Part shown: piece after piece, positions 1 through 6,818 of the stretch | Numbering within the stretch: the stretch's first letter is position 1 | How the letters are laid out: each line of letters starts with the position of its first letter | From: Fidelibacterota bacterium TMED108 | GTDB lineage: Bacteria; Fidelibacterota; Marinisomatia; Marinisomatales; TCS55 | Length of the DNA stretch: 12,068 bases | Assembly (NCBI GenBank): GCA_002172545.1 | Contig: NHFJ01000020.1 | Span: 62,446-74,513, forward strand | Direction of reading: 5' to 3' | Notes under the pieces: generated by a model | Told to the model about the DNA's origin: nothing | The model's database searches: none | What the model saw: the letters and a program-made list of their open reading frames with translations, nothing else | Program-made: the position numbers and the translations under genes

Positions 1-3000
1 AATGTTTTCTGTGAATTATTTGGATTTGCATTATTAAATGAAAAGCTAAACGAAGCACTTGTTGACCATAGATCGAGGGGTGATGCATTTTTTGACTCTG
101 AGGAAATTCCTTCGATTAGTCCAGGTAAATTAGCTCCATCAATTCTATCATTTGCATTTGTAGTATCAATTTCGGAAGTAGTATCAATTTCATTAGAAAA
201 ATTTCTACGTTTTCCAGAAAACTTTAGACCGGTAGAGAATCGTGCATTAATTAATCTAGGGGAGGGCATTCCCCCTGATTTTCTAATTTTGTTGATTCTA
301 ACATTATTTTCCGTGTCAAAGTCATACCAGTCATGGGTCATTGAGAAGTCCAGGTTTAGCTTTTGACGAATGTTTGCTCGCAGTGAAGAATTAAGATTGC
401 CCCAATTATACTGGTCTAAAACTAAATTCTTGCTAGTACTCAGTCTCCAAGAAAATAGGTCTCTTTTTACCTCTTGGTCATTTTCCTTAATCTTTGCTTG
501 AAAAACATTATTTAAAGAAAAGTTTACAGATTGATTCTCACCTTTTGGGGTTCCCCCAGCAAGCGTTCCAGAGAATCTATCAAAATAAACCACATCACCA
601 TTATCTTGCTCTATTGCTTCATAGTAGTTTGGATTTCTACCAAAAACCTCTTTGGAAAAATCGGGTCTAAATGAGTATCCTATTGATGGAGATGCAACAT
701 GGCGAATTGAGCTTACATTTCCTATCTCAATTGGAAATAATCCATAAACCTGTGTGTTCATATTAAGATTAAATGAGCCAGTAGTTCTGCTTGCAAAGCC
801 TAAGACTTCGTTTTTGTTAATCTGACCCGATGAATCTACATACCCAGAATAAGACCTATTGACCCAATCAGATTTCAATGAAAGATTGGGTGAAATATTA
901 AAGTATTTAAAGATTTTTGATGACATATTTAGACCCGATGAATGCGAAATAACATAATCAGAAAAAGTTTTTTCTTCAATATCGCTGTTTGAATCTAAGG
1001 CCCATCTGTATGAATTTGTAGAATCATTCATTGCGTATTGTTCGGCCTCGTAAAAATATTTTTGATTATTCGTAAATCGTGAAGAGTAGTTATAGTTAAT
1101 ATTATTATACCAACTTTTATTTTTTGCCTTTGTAGGAAATAAAGCGCGCTGACTATGAGAAAAAGCCATTTGCGGAAGAACATTATTTGATAGATTTATT
1201 TGCTGACCGCTGCGAGTGGGTGAGGTGTAAAATGGTGAGGTTGGGTCAATTTTTTGTTCGGCCATAAGGTCTCTTCTGCTGGACAAGTTGATGCTTAAGC
1301 TGTTTCGAGATTCGGGCCAACGTTTAGAGTATGTTGCATTTGAAACCGCTTGTTGATTTAGTCTTTTTTGCTGCTCGATCCCAGTTCTTCGATTGTAATC
1401 ACCGCTCGAGTAATAACTTGCATTTACAGATGCTGATTGATTATTTCTAAGCTGCTGCCTATGGTTCCACCTAACCACATAATCGCTTTGTCGATTTTTT
1501 CCGAGATTAAAAATATCCCTTTCCTCTGTTGGGGTTGAGCTGGAAAATCGCTGTTTTGTTTCAAGATCAATATTTCCAGAAAAGCTGTATTTTTTTGAGT
1601 AGTTGTTTTTAGATCGCAATGTGATTCCATCGCGATCATAAAAACTCATGGTAAGTTTTGTATCAAAGTATTCGCTACCAGCCCAGTAATAACCGAGTCC
1701 ATTAACATACCCGCCCCAGCGAGCATCAGTACCGTACGAAGGCATAATCCACCCAGAATTCCTTCTACCTTTTTGATGGGGAAAAACTCCAAATGGCAAA
1801 CCAAAAATTGGAATATTTGCAATATGAAGAATAATTGGTCTTGCAACAACCTTGTCTTCATTTATCATTTTCATTTTGTTCATATGAAAATGAAAATGGG
1901 GATGTTCAAGATCGCAGGTAGTATAAATCGCATCTTCGGCATAAAAGATATCCATATCTTGGTTTCGTATTTCTTCGCCATGATAGTATCCATCTTCAGC
2001 TTTGGTTTTACCCTTTGTCACTTTGCCTTGACGTGTTTCTAGATTGTATAGCATCGAATCACCAGTGAGCGGTTCTTTGTCTGCTTCTATCATCGAAGGC
2101 ATCAAAAAACCATATGTCGAATCACGCTCAGAAATTGGGGTGGCTTTTAACAAATTTTTATTCCATTCCATATTAATAAATCCTGCAGATAAATTTACAT
2201 CGGTATACTCAATAGCAGCTTCTCCATGGAGATCCATATATTCACCAGCTATATCGTATTGGATATCTTCAGAGGAATAGATAACCGGGCCTTCGACATC
2301 ACCTGTTGTTGAGTCAGGTGTGTAGGTTCCCTGTGAACCTCCAGCTACAAAAATTTGATTTAACTCTTTGCTGTCAAATTTCATACTGATCGTATCTCCA
2401 GAAACCAAATTCTTCCCTTGATAAACTGAATCTTCAAATAGGTGATATAGCGTGGTTGCCATACCTTCAAGACGAAGAGAATCGAGTGATCCATCTACAA
2501 AGAAACCTCGAAGAGTTGAGCCCGTCATATCATTGATAAAATTAGCCGTATCTGCGCGCGTAATTGTGTCATTATCTACGATCTCGAGCCATTCTCTTAT
2601 ACCGTTTGATGGATTAGTAGCCTTTGCATTTTTTGGGATAAAGATGCTTTCTAAAACGTTATCATTGTACGTTAGGAAAATTTCATTTCCTGAAATTGTT
2701 TGATCATTATCAATTATCTTTGGGTTTATCCTAAGAGATGTTTTTCCGTTTTGACGATCATAAATCGCCTCGCCACATGTCGCGATACGCCCATCTTCAT
2801 TAATGGTAACATTTCCTTTGGCGGAGTAAGATACCCCAGATGATTCCGGGTATTTTTTATATTCAATCATGTCGCCAGTGATTATTTGATTTTCTTGTTT
2901 GAGAGTAGTATTCCCGTTTGCAGAACCGCTATCAATTTCTGAAAAATAAAATAGCGTATCAGCAACTAAACTATAGGTTGAATCCCAAACTTCAGCATTG

Positions 3001-3329
3001 CTGTATGCAATCAATATATCTTTAGGAGAATCAATGTAAAGCGAGTCAGAGACTAAATTTTGGTCTTTTTGATCCATGGTGACTTTTCCAAACAAAAAAC
3101 CTTCTTGAGTTTTTTTATTGAATCTCGCCCAATCGCAACGCAAAACCATATCTCCTTTTTTAAAAATAACGTTTCCTTTTAAATACTGCATTGATACGCC
3201 TTTTAATGTGATGTTTTCTAGCGTATCTGCTCTTTGAAGTTTGAGGCGATTATCTGTTTGCGCATACGAGTACGCAATCAAAAAAAGACATAAATATATT
3301 TTGCTAGTTTTTATAAGCCCTGCAATCAT
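1..3329 (-). CDS. lptD: LPS-assembly outer-membrane protein LptD (C-terminus cut by window edge)
   Basis: LptD is the outer-membrane barrel that, with lipoprotein LptE, inserts LPS into the outer leaflet. The frame stays open from the ATG at 3329 to the window edge (at least 1109 codons), and the stop lies outside. Residues 1-23 form a signal peptide ending SYA with Gln24 at +1. Residues ~30-480 carry repeated OstA-like β-strand segments, for example GNVIFKKGDMVLRCDW near 52-67, with more around 150-200, 310-370 and 415-445. The family hallmark follows: CDLEHPHFHF from Cys472, then LPFGVFP at 511-517 and RRNSGWIMPSYG at 522-533, where the barrel begins. The rest is Asn/Ser/Tyr-rich alternating strand sequence typical of outer-membrane barrels. 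The N-terminal part is about twice that of E. coli LptD. Mature Cys seen: 65, 185, 472. No clear Shine-Dalgarno precedes the ATG, and no upstream in-frame start was seen. Identity is firm from the hallmark; LPS as the substrate is inferred from the family. Confidence 0.9.
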   Translation of the reverse strand, partial: MIAGLIKTSKIYLCLFLIAYSYAQTDNRLKLQRADTLENITLKGVSMQYLKGNVIFKKGDMVLRCDWARFNKKTQEGFLFGKVTMDQKDQNLVSDSLYIDSPKDILIAYSNAEVWDSTYSLVADTLFYFSEIDSGSANGNTTLKQENQIITGDMIEYKKYPESSGVSYSAKGNVTINEDGRIATCGEAIYDRQNGKTSLRINPKIIDNDQTISGNEIFLTYNDNVLESIFIPKNAKATNPSNGIREWLEIVDNDTITRADTANFINDMTGSTLRGFFVDGSLDSLRLEGMATTLYHLFEDSVYQGKNLVSGDTISMKFDSKELNQIFVAGGSQGTYTPDSTTGDVEGPVIYSSEDIQYDIAGEYMDLHGEAAIEYTDVNLSAGFINMEWNKNLLKATPISERDSTYGFLMPSMIEADKEPLTGDSMLYNLETRQGKVTKGKTKAEDGYYHGEEIRNQDMDIFYAEDAIYTTCDLEHPHFHFHMNKMKMINEDKVVARPIILHIANIPIFGLPFGVFPHQKGRRNSGWIMPSYGTDARWGGYVNGLGYYWAGSEYFDTKLTMSFYDRDGITLRSKNNYSKKYSFSGNIDLETKQRFSSSTPTEERDIFNLGKNRQSDYVVRWNHRQQLRNNQSASVNASYYSSGDYNRRTGIEQQKRLNQQAVSNATYSKRWPESRNSLSINLSSRRDLMAEQKIDPTSPFYTSPTRSGQQINLSNNVLPQMAFSHSQRALFPTKAKNKSWYNNINYNYSSRFTNNQKYFYEAEQYAMNDSTNSYRWALDSNSDIEEKTFSDYVISHSSGLNMSSKIFKYFNISPNLSLKSDWVNRSYSGYVDSSGQINKNEVLGFASRTTGSFNLNMNTQVYGLFPIEIGNVSSIRHVASPSIGYSFRPDFSKEVFGRNPNYYEAIEQDNGDVVYFDRFSGTLAGGTPKGENQSVNFSLNNVFQAKIKENDQEVKRDLFSWRLSTSKNLVLDQYNWGNLNSSLRANIRQKLNLDFSMTHDWYDFDTENNVRINKIRKSGGMPSPRLINARFSTGLKFSGKRRNFSNEIDTTSEIDTTNANDRIDGANLPGLIEGISSESKNASPLDLWSTSASFSFSFNNANPNNSQKT

Positions 3330-3485
3330 TACGATTAGGTTTTTTTAAGTTCGGATCAAATTTAATACGCTTGATCCTATATAATTGTTTCCTTTCTAGT
3401 GTTAAGATAAAATACTTAAGCATAAATTTAAGGAAAATCTTATCGTTCAATTAATGTAAACTTTGCAATAGAAATTGGAGAAAAA
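3330..3485. promoter_or_regulatory. Divergent intergenic region between lptD and the FKBP lipoprotein gene
   Basis: This 156-bp AT-rich spacer must hold the promoters of both lptD (-) and the FKBP operon (+). On the + strand, TTGTTT (3385-3390), a 17-bp spacer and TAAAAT (3408-3413) make a plausible sigma-70-like promoter with a leader of about 65 nt. A perfect TATAAT at 3380-3385 is a second possible -10 but lacks a good -35. No convincing pair was found for the - strand gene. Promoter consensus in this lineage is uncertain, so these are pattern matches only. Confidence 0.4.
3353..3377. repeat. 7-bp perfect inverted repeat, operator-like
   Basis: GGATCAA (3353-3359) and TTGATCC (3371-3377) are perfect inverted arms separated by 11 nt, so their centres lie 18 bp apart. 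The repeat sits 23 bp upstream of the lptD start and ends 2 bp before the TATAAT at 3380-3385. It could bind a dimeric regulator, or form a hairpin in the lptD leader. It lacks a T-run and is not a convincing terminator. Confidence 0.4.
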
Positions 3486-3890
3486 ATGAAAATTAATTGG
3501 CAAATTATTACGTTTGCAGTAATGTTAATTGCAGTTAGCTGCAGTAAGGAAAAACAAACAATGAGCAATGGATTAGTAATAGAAGATTTAAAAATTGGTG
3601 ATGGTCAAGAGGTTGAAAAATTCAACATAGTCACTGTTAATTATACAGGTTTATTAGAAAATGGTACAAAATTTGACTCATCTTTAAACCCGGGAAGAAC
3701 CCCATTCAGGTTTACAGTAGGAGCAGGTCAAGTAATTAAAGGTTGGGATGAAGGTCTTATGGGTATGAAAATTGGTGGTAAACGCAAGCTGACCATACCT
3801 CCAGAACTTGGCTATGGAAGTAGAGATAATGGTCCTATTCCTGCTAATTCAACACTAATATTTGAAATAGACCTACTTACTATTGAATGA
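3486..3890 (+). CDS. FKBP-type peptidyl-prolyl cis-trans isomerase, lipoprotein
   Basis: This enzyme catalyses cis-trans isomerisation of X-Pro bonds and probably helps fold periplasmic or outer-membrane proteins. The ATG is preceded by GGAG with 5-nt spacing, the best Shine-Dalgarno in the window. The N-terminus (MKINWQ, hydrophobic core, LIAVSC) is a lipoprotein signal with lipidated Cys19; a short linker follows. Residues ~30-134 form one complete FKBP12-type domain. The usual pocket residues are present: Tyr53, Phe63, Asp64, Phe76, Val83-Ile84, Trp87, Tyr110 and Phe126, in motifs NYTG, KFDSS, VIKGW, LGYGS and IFEIDL. At 134 aa it is a minimal single-domain form with no dimerisation domain like that of FkpA. 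It lies divergent from lptD and heads a + strand run (20-nt gap to the next gene). Whether it acts on LptD is inference from proximity. Confidence 0.93.
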   Translation: MKINWQIITFAVMLIAVSCSKEKQTMSNGLVIEDLKIGDGQEVEKFNIVTVNYTGLLENGTKFDSSLNPGRTPFRFTVGAGQVIKGWDEGLMGMKIGGKRKLTIPPELGYGSRDNGPIPANSTLIFEIDLLTIE

Positions 3891-3910
3891 TTAACTAACA
3901 ATTAAACTCT

Positions 3911-4354
3911 ATGAAGAGAAATACCTTAGAACTTGTTGGATTTGTCAGTGTGATTGCCTCTTTAATATTTGTAGGGATGGAGATACGACAAAATACAACT
4001 GCAGTCCGAGGTTCAACCAATCAGGCTATATCTGATCAAGCAACTGAACTTTATCTTGCCATGGCAACTGATCGAAACATTGCCCGCTTAGCTGTTAGGC
4101 TGTACGATGGCGCCTTAAGGGAGGATTTTGATCCAGTGGATGATATGCAATTATTTTTAACTGTTATGACTGGTCTTCGTAGGGTGGAAAATATCTTTCT
4201 TCAATTAGAGGATAACATTCTAGATGAAAGAGCTTTTGATAGAATAGGTCTGAGCTTTTATCGATCCAACTATGGCCGTGAAATATGGGAGACGAACAAA
4301 CAGTTTTTTGATCGAAAGTTTGTTCCTTTTTTTGAAAAATTATTAGATGAATAA
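3911..4354 (+). CDS. Single-TM protein of an uncharacterised family
   Basis: Function not recognised. The 147-aa protein begins with one membrane segment (residues ~8-23) that runs into SLIFVGMEIRQNT, followed by a mostly helical soluble part. The pattern of a TM helix, then xRQNTxAVR, a stretch like LAMATDRNIARL, and later RRVENIFLQLEDNILDERAF is familiar from a common group of ~150-aa hypothetical proteins in many marine and environmental bacteria. No catalytic motif is evident. The N-terminus has few positive charges and no signal-peptidase site, so it looks anchored in the inner membrane; the side on which the soluble part lies is unclear. The start ATG has only a weak ribosome site. Gaps of 20 nt upstream and 31 nt downstream suggest co-transcription with the FKBP and MAPEG genes. 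Confidence 0.75.
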   Translation: MKRNTLELVGFVSVIASLIFVGMEIRQNTTAVRGSTNQAISDQATELYLAMATDRNIARLAVRLYDGALREDFDPVDDMQLFLTVMTGLRRVENIFLQLEDNILDERAFDRIGLSFYRSNYGREIWETNKQFFDRKFVPFFEKLLDE

Positions 4355-4385
4355 TAGTTTTAGGTCCATACCTCAGGTGGGATAA

Positions 4386-4799
4386 GTGCAAAAAATATTA
4401 ATCATTTATCCAATACTCCCTGTTGTATTACTCAATTTCATAGTGGCGATTCATATGAGGCTAATGGTTCAAAAAGCTATAAAGTCAAGGGAGGTCAGGT
4501 ATAGGTGGTTTAGGGTTTATGAAGGAGCGGCGCCAGAATATATGTTAATGGCGCGTGACCACTATAAAGGGTTTTTTGAAATACCAATTTTATTTTACCT
4601 ATTATGTGTAATTCTTTATGTTATAAATAGTGTTGATACAATTGACATATGGTTTGCATGGTTGTTCGTTTTAATGAAGTTTGTGCACAGCTACATAAGG
4701 ATGACTTCAAATTATGTCCCATATCGGGCGTATTCATTTTATACGTGTTTTTTTATTTTACTTTGTGGTTGGGTGAATTTAGCGATTAAAGTATTTTAA
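4386..4799 (+). CDS. MAPEG-family membrane protein
   Basis: The 137-aa protein has four predicted membrane helices (about residues 4-24, 62-81, 86-106 and 115-134). The central stretch RDHYKGFFEIPILFYLLCVI (57-76), then AWLFVLMKFVHSYI (91-104) and PYRAYSF (112-118), matches the bacterial MAPEG group (membrane-associated proteins in eicosanoid and glutathione metabolism). Family-type positions seen include Glu65, His101 and Arg114. Eukaryotic members are glutathione transferases or leukotriene/prostaglandin synthases; for short bacterial members the substrate is mostly unknown, so no reaction is assigned. The start is GTG, chosen because AGGTGG lies 5 nt upstream and the first helix begins immediately. 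It follows the single-TM gene by 31 nt and precedes tRNA-Thr by 23 nt, so the tRNA may be read from the same transcript. Confidence 0.82.
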   Translation: MQKILIIYPILPVVLLNFIVAIHMRLMVQKAIKSREVRYRWFRVYEGAAPEYMLMARDHYKGFFEIPILFYLLCVILYVINSVDTIDIWFAWLFVLMKFVHSYIRMTSNYVPYRAYSFYTCFFILLCGWVNLAIKVF

Positions 4800-4822
4800 C
4801 TTAAATCTGTGTAGAGATAATT

Positions 4823-4895
<73 letters not shown>

Positions 4896-4899
4896 CAAC

Positions 4900-4929
4900 T
4901 TTAGTTTAATCTAAATCTAAAAATTTAGA
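4900..4929. terminator. Weak AT-rich hairpins between convergent units
   Basis: Two small inverted repeats lie in the 38-bp gap between tRNA-Thr (+) and the convergent gene ending at 4934 (-): TTTAG/CTAAA (4900-4904 and 4911-4915) and TCTAA/TTAGA (4916-4920 and 4925-4929). T-rich sequence follows on the + strand. They could act as a weak two-way terminator, but the stems contain almost only A-T pairs, so support is thin. Confidence 0.25.
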
Positions 4930-4933
4930 ATTT

Positions 4934-5575
4934 CTATTTTCTTTTTATATTTTCAGGTTCAGGTTTTGGACCTGACTGATAATAATTAGCGGTTCGATAA
5001 GCTCCATAAATTTCTCCCCCATATGAGATTAGTGCTATTCCAATATAGAAAGGAGAAAAGGCGCTTCCATTTTTAACACTTCTTTGAGCAACTTGAATCG
5101 TAAGAGATGAAAGTAGTAAGCCATAAATTCCATCCATAATCAGTCGCCCACCATAAACTCTGCCTGATCCTGGAACGATAGCTGATAAAGTTGCTGCGAA
5201 GAGCGGAGATTTTTTATTGGTGCTTGGGAAATAATTAACAGGGTCAACCAGCCTATTATCAGAAGAGTAAAAACCACCCATTTTATTATGATGGAATGCA
5301 GCTGATTCATTGCATCTAATTATTCTATCATAGGTTACCATTGATCCTAAGGCAGCTCCCTTTGAATGAATTGCTTGAGCTCCGTACAACGAGCAATTTG
5401 GAGAATATTGACACCCAATAGCATCAGAGTTGTAGGACAGTCTTTGCCATTTTGTTATGGGGTAAAGGAACATTTTTTGTAGTAGGTTGTTATTAGAGTC
5501 ATGAAAAAGTGAATCTGCGGGGTATTGACTAAATACGCTCGCACTAAGTAAAAATATGTTGATTAAAGATTTCAT
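4934..5575 (-). CDS. Exported protein with YidD-like domain fused to DUF5683-like membrane domain
   Basis: The 213-aa protein starts with a Sec signal peptide (MKSLINIFLLSASVFS, Gln17 at +1). Residues ~35-97 match YidD, the small factor that aids YidC/Sec membrane protein insertion: WQRLS (43-47), CQYSPNCSLYG (55-65), a central helix, then GS.VTYDRIIRC (77-88). The three YidD cysteines are present (55, 61, 88), and a DPV resembles the YidD tail. Residues ~123-200 contain PLFAATLSAIVPGSGRVYGG and a second hydrophobic segment at ~174-190, like the PGxGxxYxG domain of DUF5683/TM2-type proteins common in FCB bacteria. E. coli YidD is 85 aa and lacks a cleavable signal, so export is unusual. ATG at 5575 was preferred to TTG at 5584: it gives a compact signal peptide and has GAGGG just upstream, though close. 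It is monocistronic and divergent from the metallophosphatase-like gene. The domain match is fairly firm; the role is inferred. Confidence 0.72.
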   Translation of the reverse strand: MKSLINIFLLSASVFSQYPADSLFHDSNNNLLQKMFLYPITKWQRLSYNSDAIGCQYSPNCSLYGAQAIHSKGAALGSMVTYDRIIRCNESAAFHHNKMGGFYSSDNRLVDPVNYFPSTNKKSPLFAATLSAIVPGSGRVYGGRLIMDGIYGLLLSSLTIQVAQRSVKNGSAFSPFYIGIALISYGGEIYGAYRTANYYQSGPKPEPENIKRK

Positions 5576-5595
5576 TACCCTCAATTTTAGGCCTC

Positions 5596-6528
5596 ATGAC
5601 ATACTTAAAACTAAATAAACTTACTCTTTTCTTTATTTATCTTTTGACTCTGACGAATGTGTACTCGCAGAGAAATAATCTGTTTGTCATTCATACAAAT
5701 AATACCAACGGTGCTCTTGAAAACTGCTATTGCCCAGATAATCCTTTTGGTTCTATGGAGAAAAGATCTATTTATGTTAGAGATTTTATTAAAAAGAACC
5801 CCAATACAATTCTATTGGATGCTGGAGATTTTGTTACAATGTCCCAACAAACCCTAAAAGATAGTTTAATCGCAGAAGCGTATGGACTTCTTCCATATGA
5901 TGCAATTCTATATGGTGATCAAGAACTTGTATTGGATGCGAGAACCCTAAACCGTTTGCGTGGTCAACTTGGAACAACTCTTGTTGGTACAAATATCGAT
6001 CGATCCGATTTTTTTACTTCAAAAGTAATCAGAAGAAAAGGACTTAGAATTGCAGTGATGGGAATAATGGACCCTTACGCGATTAAATTTTACCCTGATG
6101 ATATTAAGAAAAGAATACGCCTTTCTGATCCTGTTGAGTCTATAAAAAAAGAAATGAAAAAACTTTCCAGCAAAGCTGATATTTTTATTCTACTTACGCA
6201 TCAAGGATATGATCTTGATGTGGAATTTGCTAAAAAAATTGATGGATTGGATTTAATAGTTGGTTCTCATAGTCAAACTAAAATTGAATCCCCTAAAGAG
6301 GTAAATGACGCATTAATTGTTCAGGCCGGAAAATCAGGCTATTATGTAGGTATTGTTGAGATCAAAACAAACAGGGGAAAAGTAGTTGAAAAGAGCGGAA
6401 GAATTGACACAATGAAATTTGACATGCCTGATGACCCAAGAATCATGAAAATGATTGAAGAGTATGAATCAAAAACTGGTCGGATGAATATGCGAAAGAA
6501 AAAATTAAAAGAAAAAGCCAATGGATAA
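5596..6528 (+). CDS. Exported metallophosphatase/5'-nucleotidase-like protein with degraded active site
   Basis: The 310-aa protein has a signal peptide ending NVYS, with Gln25 at +1, followed by the N-terminal fold of the UshA/SoxB-type calcineurin-like phosphoesterases. Motif positions can be placed in order: HTNNTNG (33-39, usual xTNDxHG), LLDAGD (73-78), YGDQE (106-110, usual GNHE), THQG (201-204) and VGSHSQT (222-228, usual GGHSHT). Asp78, His202 and His225 remain, but the expected Asp36, His38, Asn108, His109 and His227 are Asn, Asn, Asp, Gln and Gln. A CxC pair (Cys44, Cys46) follows motif I. The C-terminal 5'-nucleotidase substrate domain is absent, and the protein ends in a Lys-rich helix. 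Catalysis by the usual two-metal mechanism is doubtful, so it may bind a ligand or act structurally. It overlaps the next gene by 8 nt. Upstream TAGG, 4 nt from the ATG, is a modest ribosome site. Confidence 0.8.
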   Translation: MTYLKLNKLTLFFIYLLTLTNVYSQRNNLFVIHTNNTNGALENCYCPDNPFGSMEKRSIYVRDFIKKNPNTILLDAGDFVTMSQQTLKDSLIAEAYGLLPYDAILYGDQELVLDARTLNRLRGQLGTTLVGTNIDRSDFFTSKVIRRKGLRIAVMGIMDPYAIKFYPDDIKKRIRLSDPVESIKKEMKKLSSKADIFILLTHQGYDLDVEFAKKIDGLDLIVGSHSQTKIESPKEVNDALIVQAGKSGYYVGIVEIKTNRGKVVEKSGRIDTMKFDMPDDPRIMKMIEEYESKTGRMNMRKKKLKEKANG

Positions 6529-6814
6529 TCTGGTTGATCTGCTATCGCAAAACCCAACTTATTTAATAGTTGCAGTTGTTTTTTCAGTAATTATTTTATT
6601 TAGTGTTGCAAAAAAACTTTTGAAGATAGCGCTTATAGCAGGCTCGGTATTCGTCTTATGGATAGCTTACTCGGTTTGGACAGGTCAGGAAATTTCCAAG
6701 ACCCAAGAAGAACTAAAGAAAGCAGGTATTGAAAAAGTTGAAGAATTGAAGAAAAGTGCAATTGAGAAAGTTCAAAAAAAGACAGAGGAGGAGTTAGTAA
6801 AAAAAATTAAGTAA
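6521..6814 (+). CDS. Small membrane protein with amphipathic 11-residue repeats
   Basis: Function not recognised. The 97-aa protein has two closely spaced hydrophobic segments (about residues 13-30 and 34-53), probably a membrane hairpin or one long embedded region. A charged helical tail (55-97) follows. In the tail, EELKKAGIEKV (63-73) is followed directly by EELKKSAIEKV (74-84), an 11-residue repeat, and then a related Lys/Glu stretch. Such hendecads form amphipathic helices or coiled coils. Its ATG lies inside the end of the metallophosphatase-like gene (8-nt overlap), so the two are translationally coupled and may form a membrane complex. Its stop is 4 nt from the stop of the convergent transporter gene, leaving no separate terminator. 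Confidence 0.72.
   Translation: MDNLVDLLSQNPTYLIVAVVFSVIILFSVAKKLLKIALIAGSVFVLWIAYSVWTGQEISKTQEELKKAGIEKVEELKKSAIEKVQKKTEEELVKKIK
6707..6772 (+). repeat. Two tandem 33-bp coding repeats (11 codons each)
   Basis: Bases 6707-6739 and 6740-6772 encode EELKKAGIEKV and EELKKSAIEKV. The copies differ at several bases, mostly synonymous or conservative, so the duplication is not recent. They form the start of the amphipathic tail of the small membrane protein. Confidence 0.8.
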
Positions 6815-6818
6815 GAGT

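Noticed and set aside
1424..1861. Two - strand frames of 71 codons each within lptD
   Set aside because: They are out of frame with LptD on the same strand and encode nothing recognisable.
1773..2703. Open frames on the + strand opposite lptD (around 1773-2042, 2044-2280 and 2452-2703)
   Set aside because: They lie fully antisense to a long, strongly supported LptD frame, have no ribosome sites or recognisable domains, and are shadows of its codon pattern.
3388..3436. TTTCCTT/AAGGAAA and CTTAA/TTAAG inverted repeats in the FKBP leader as a riboswitch
   Set aside because: The arms are short, the outer pair is separated by 35 nt, and no known riboswitch core is recognisable; chance is likely in AT-rich DNA.
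4362..4378. AGGT/ACCT/AGGT alternative hairpin that might hide the MAPEG ribosome site
   Set aside because: The stem is only 4 bp and the competing pairing has a 1-nt loop, too weak to support a switch.
5576..5584. TTG at 5584 as start of the YidD-fusion gene
   Set aside because: It adds only three residues (MRV), has no ribosome site and moves the start even closer to the divergent gene; ATG at 5575 is simpler.
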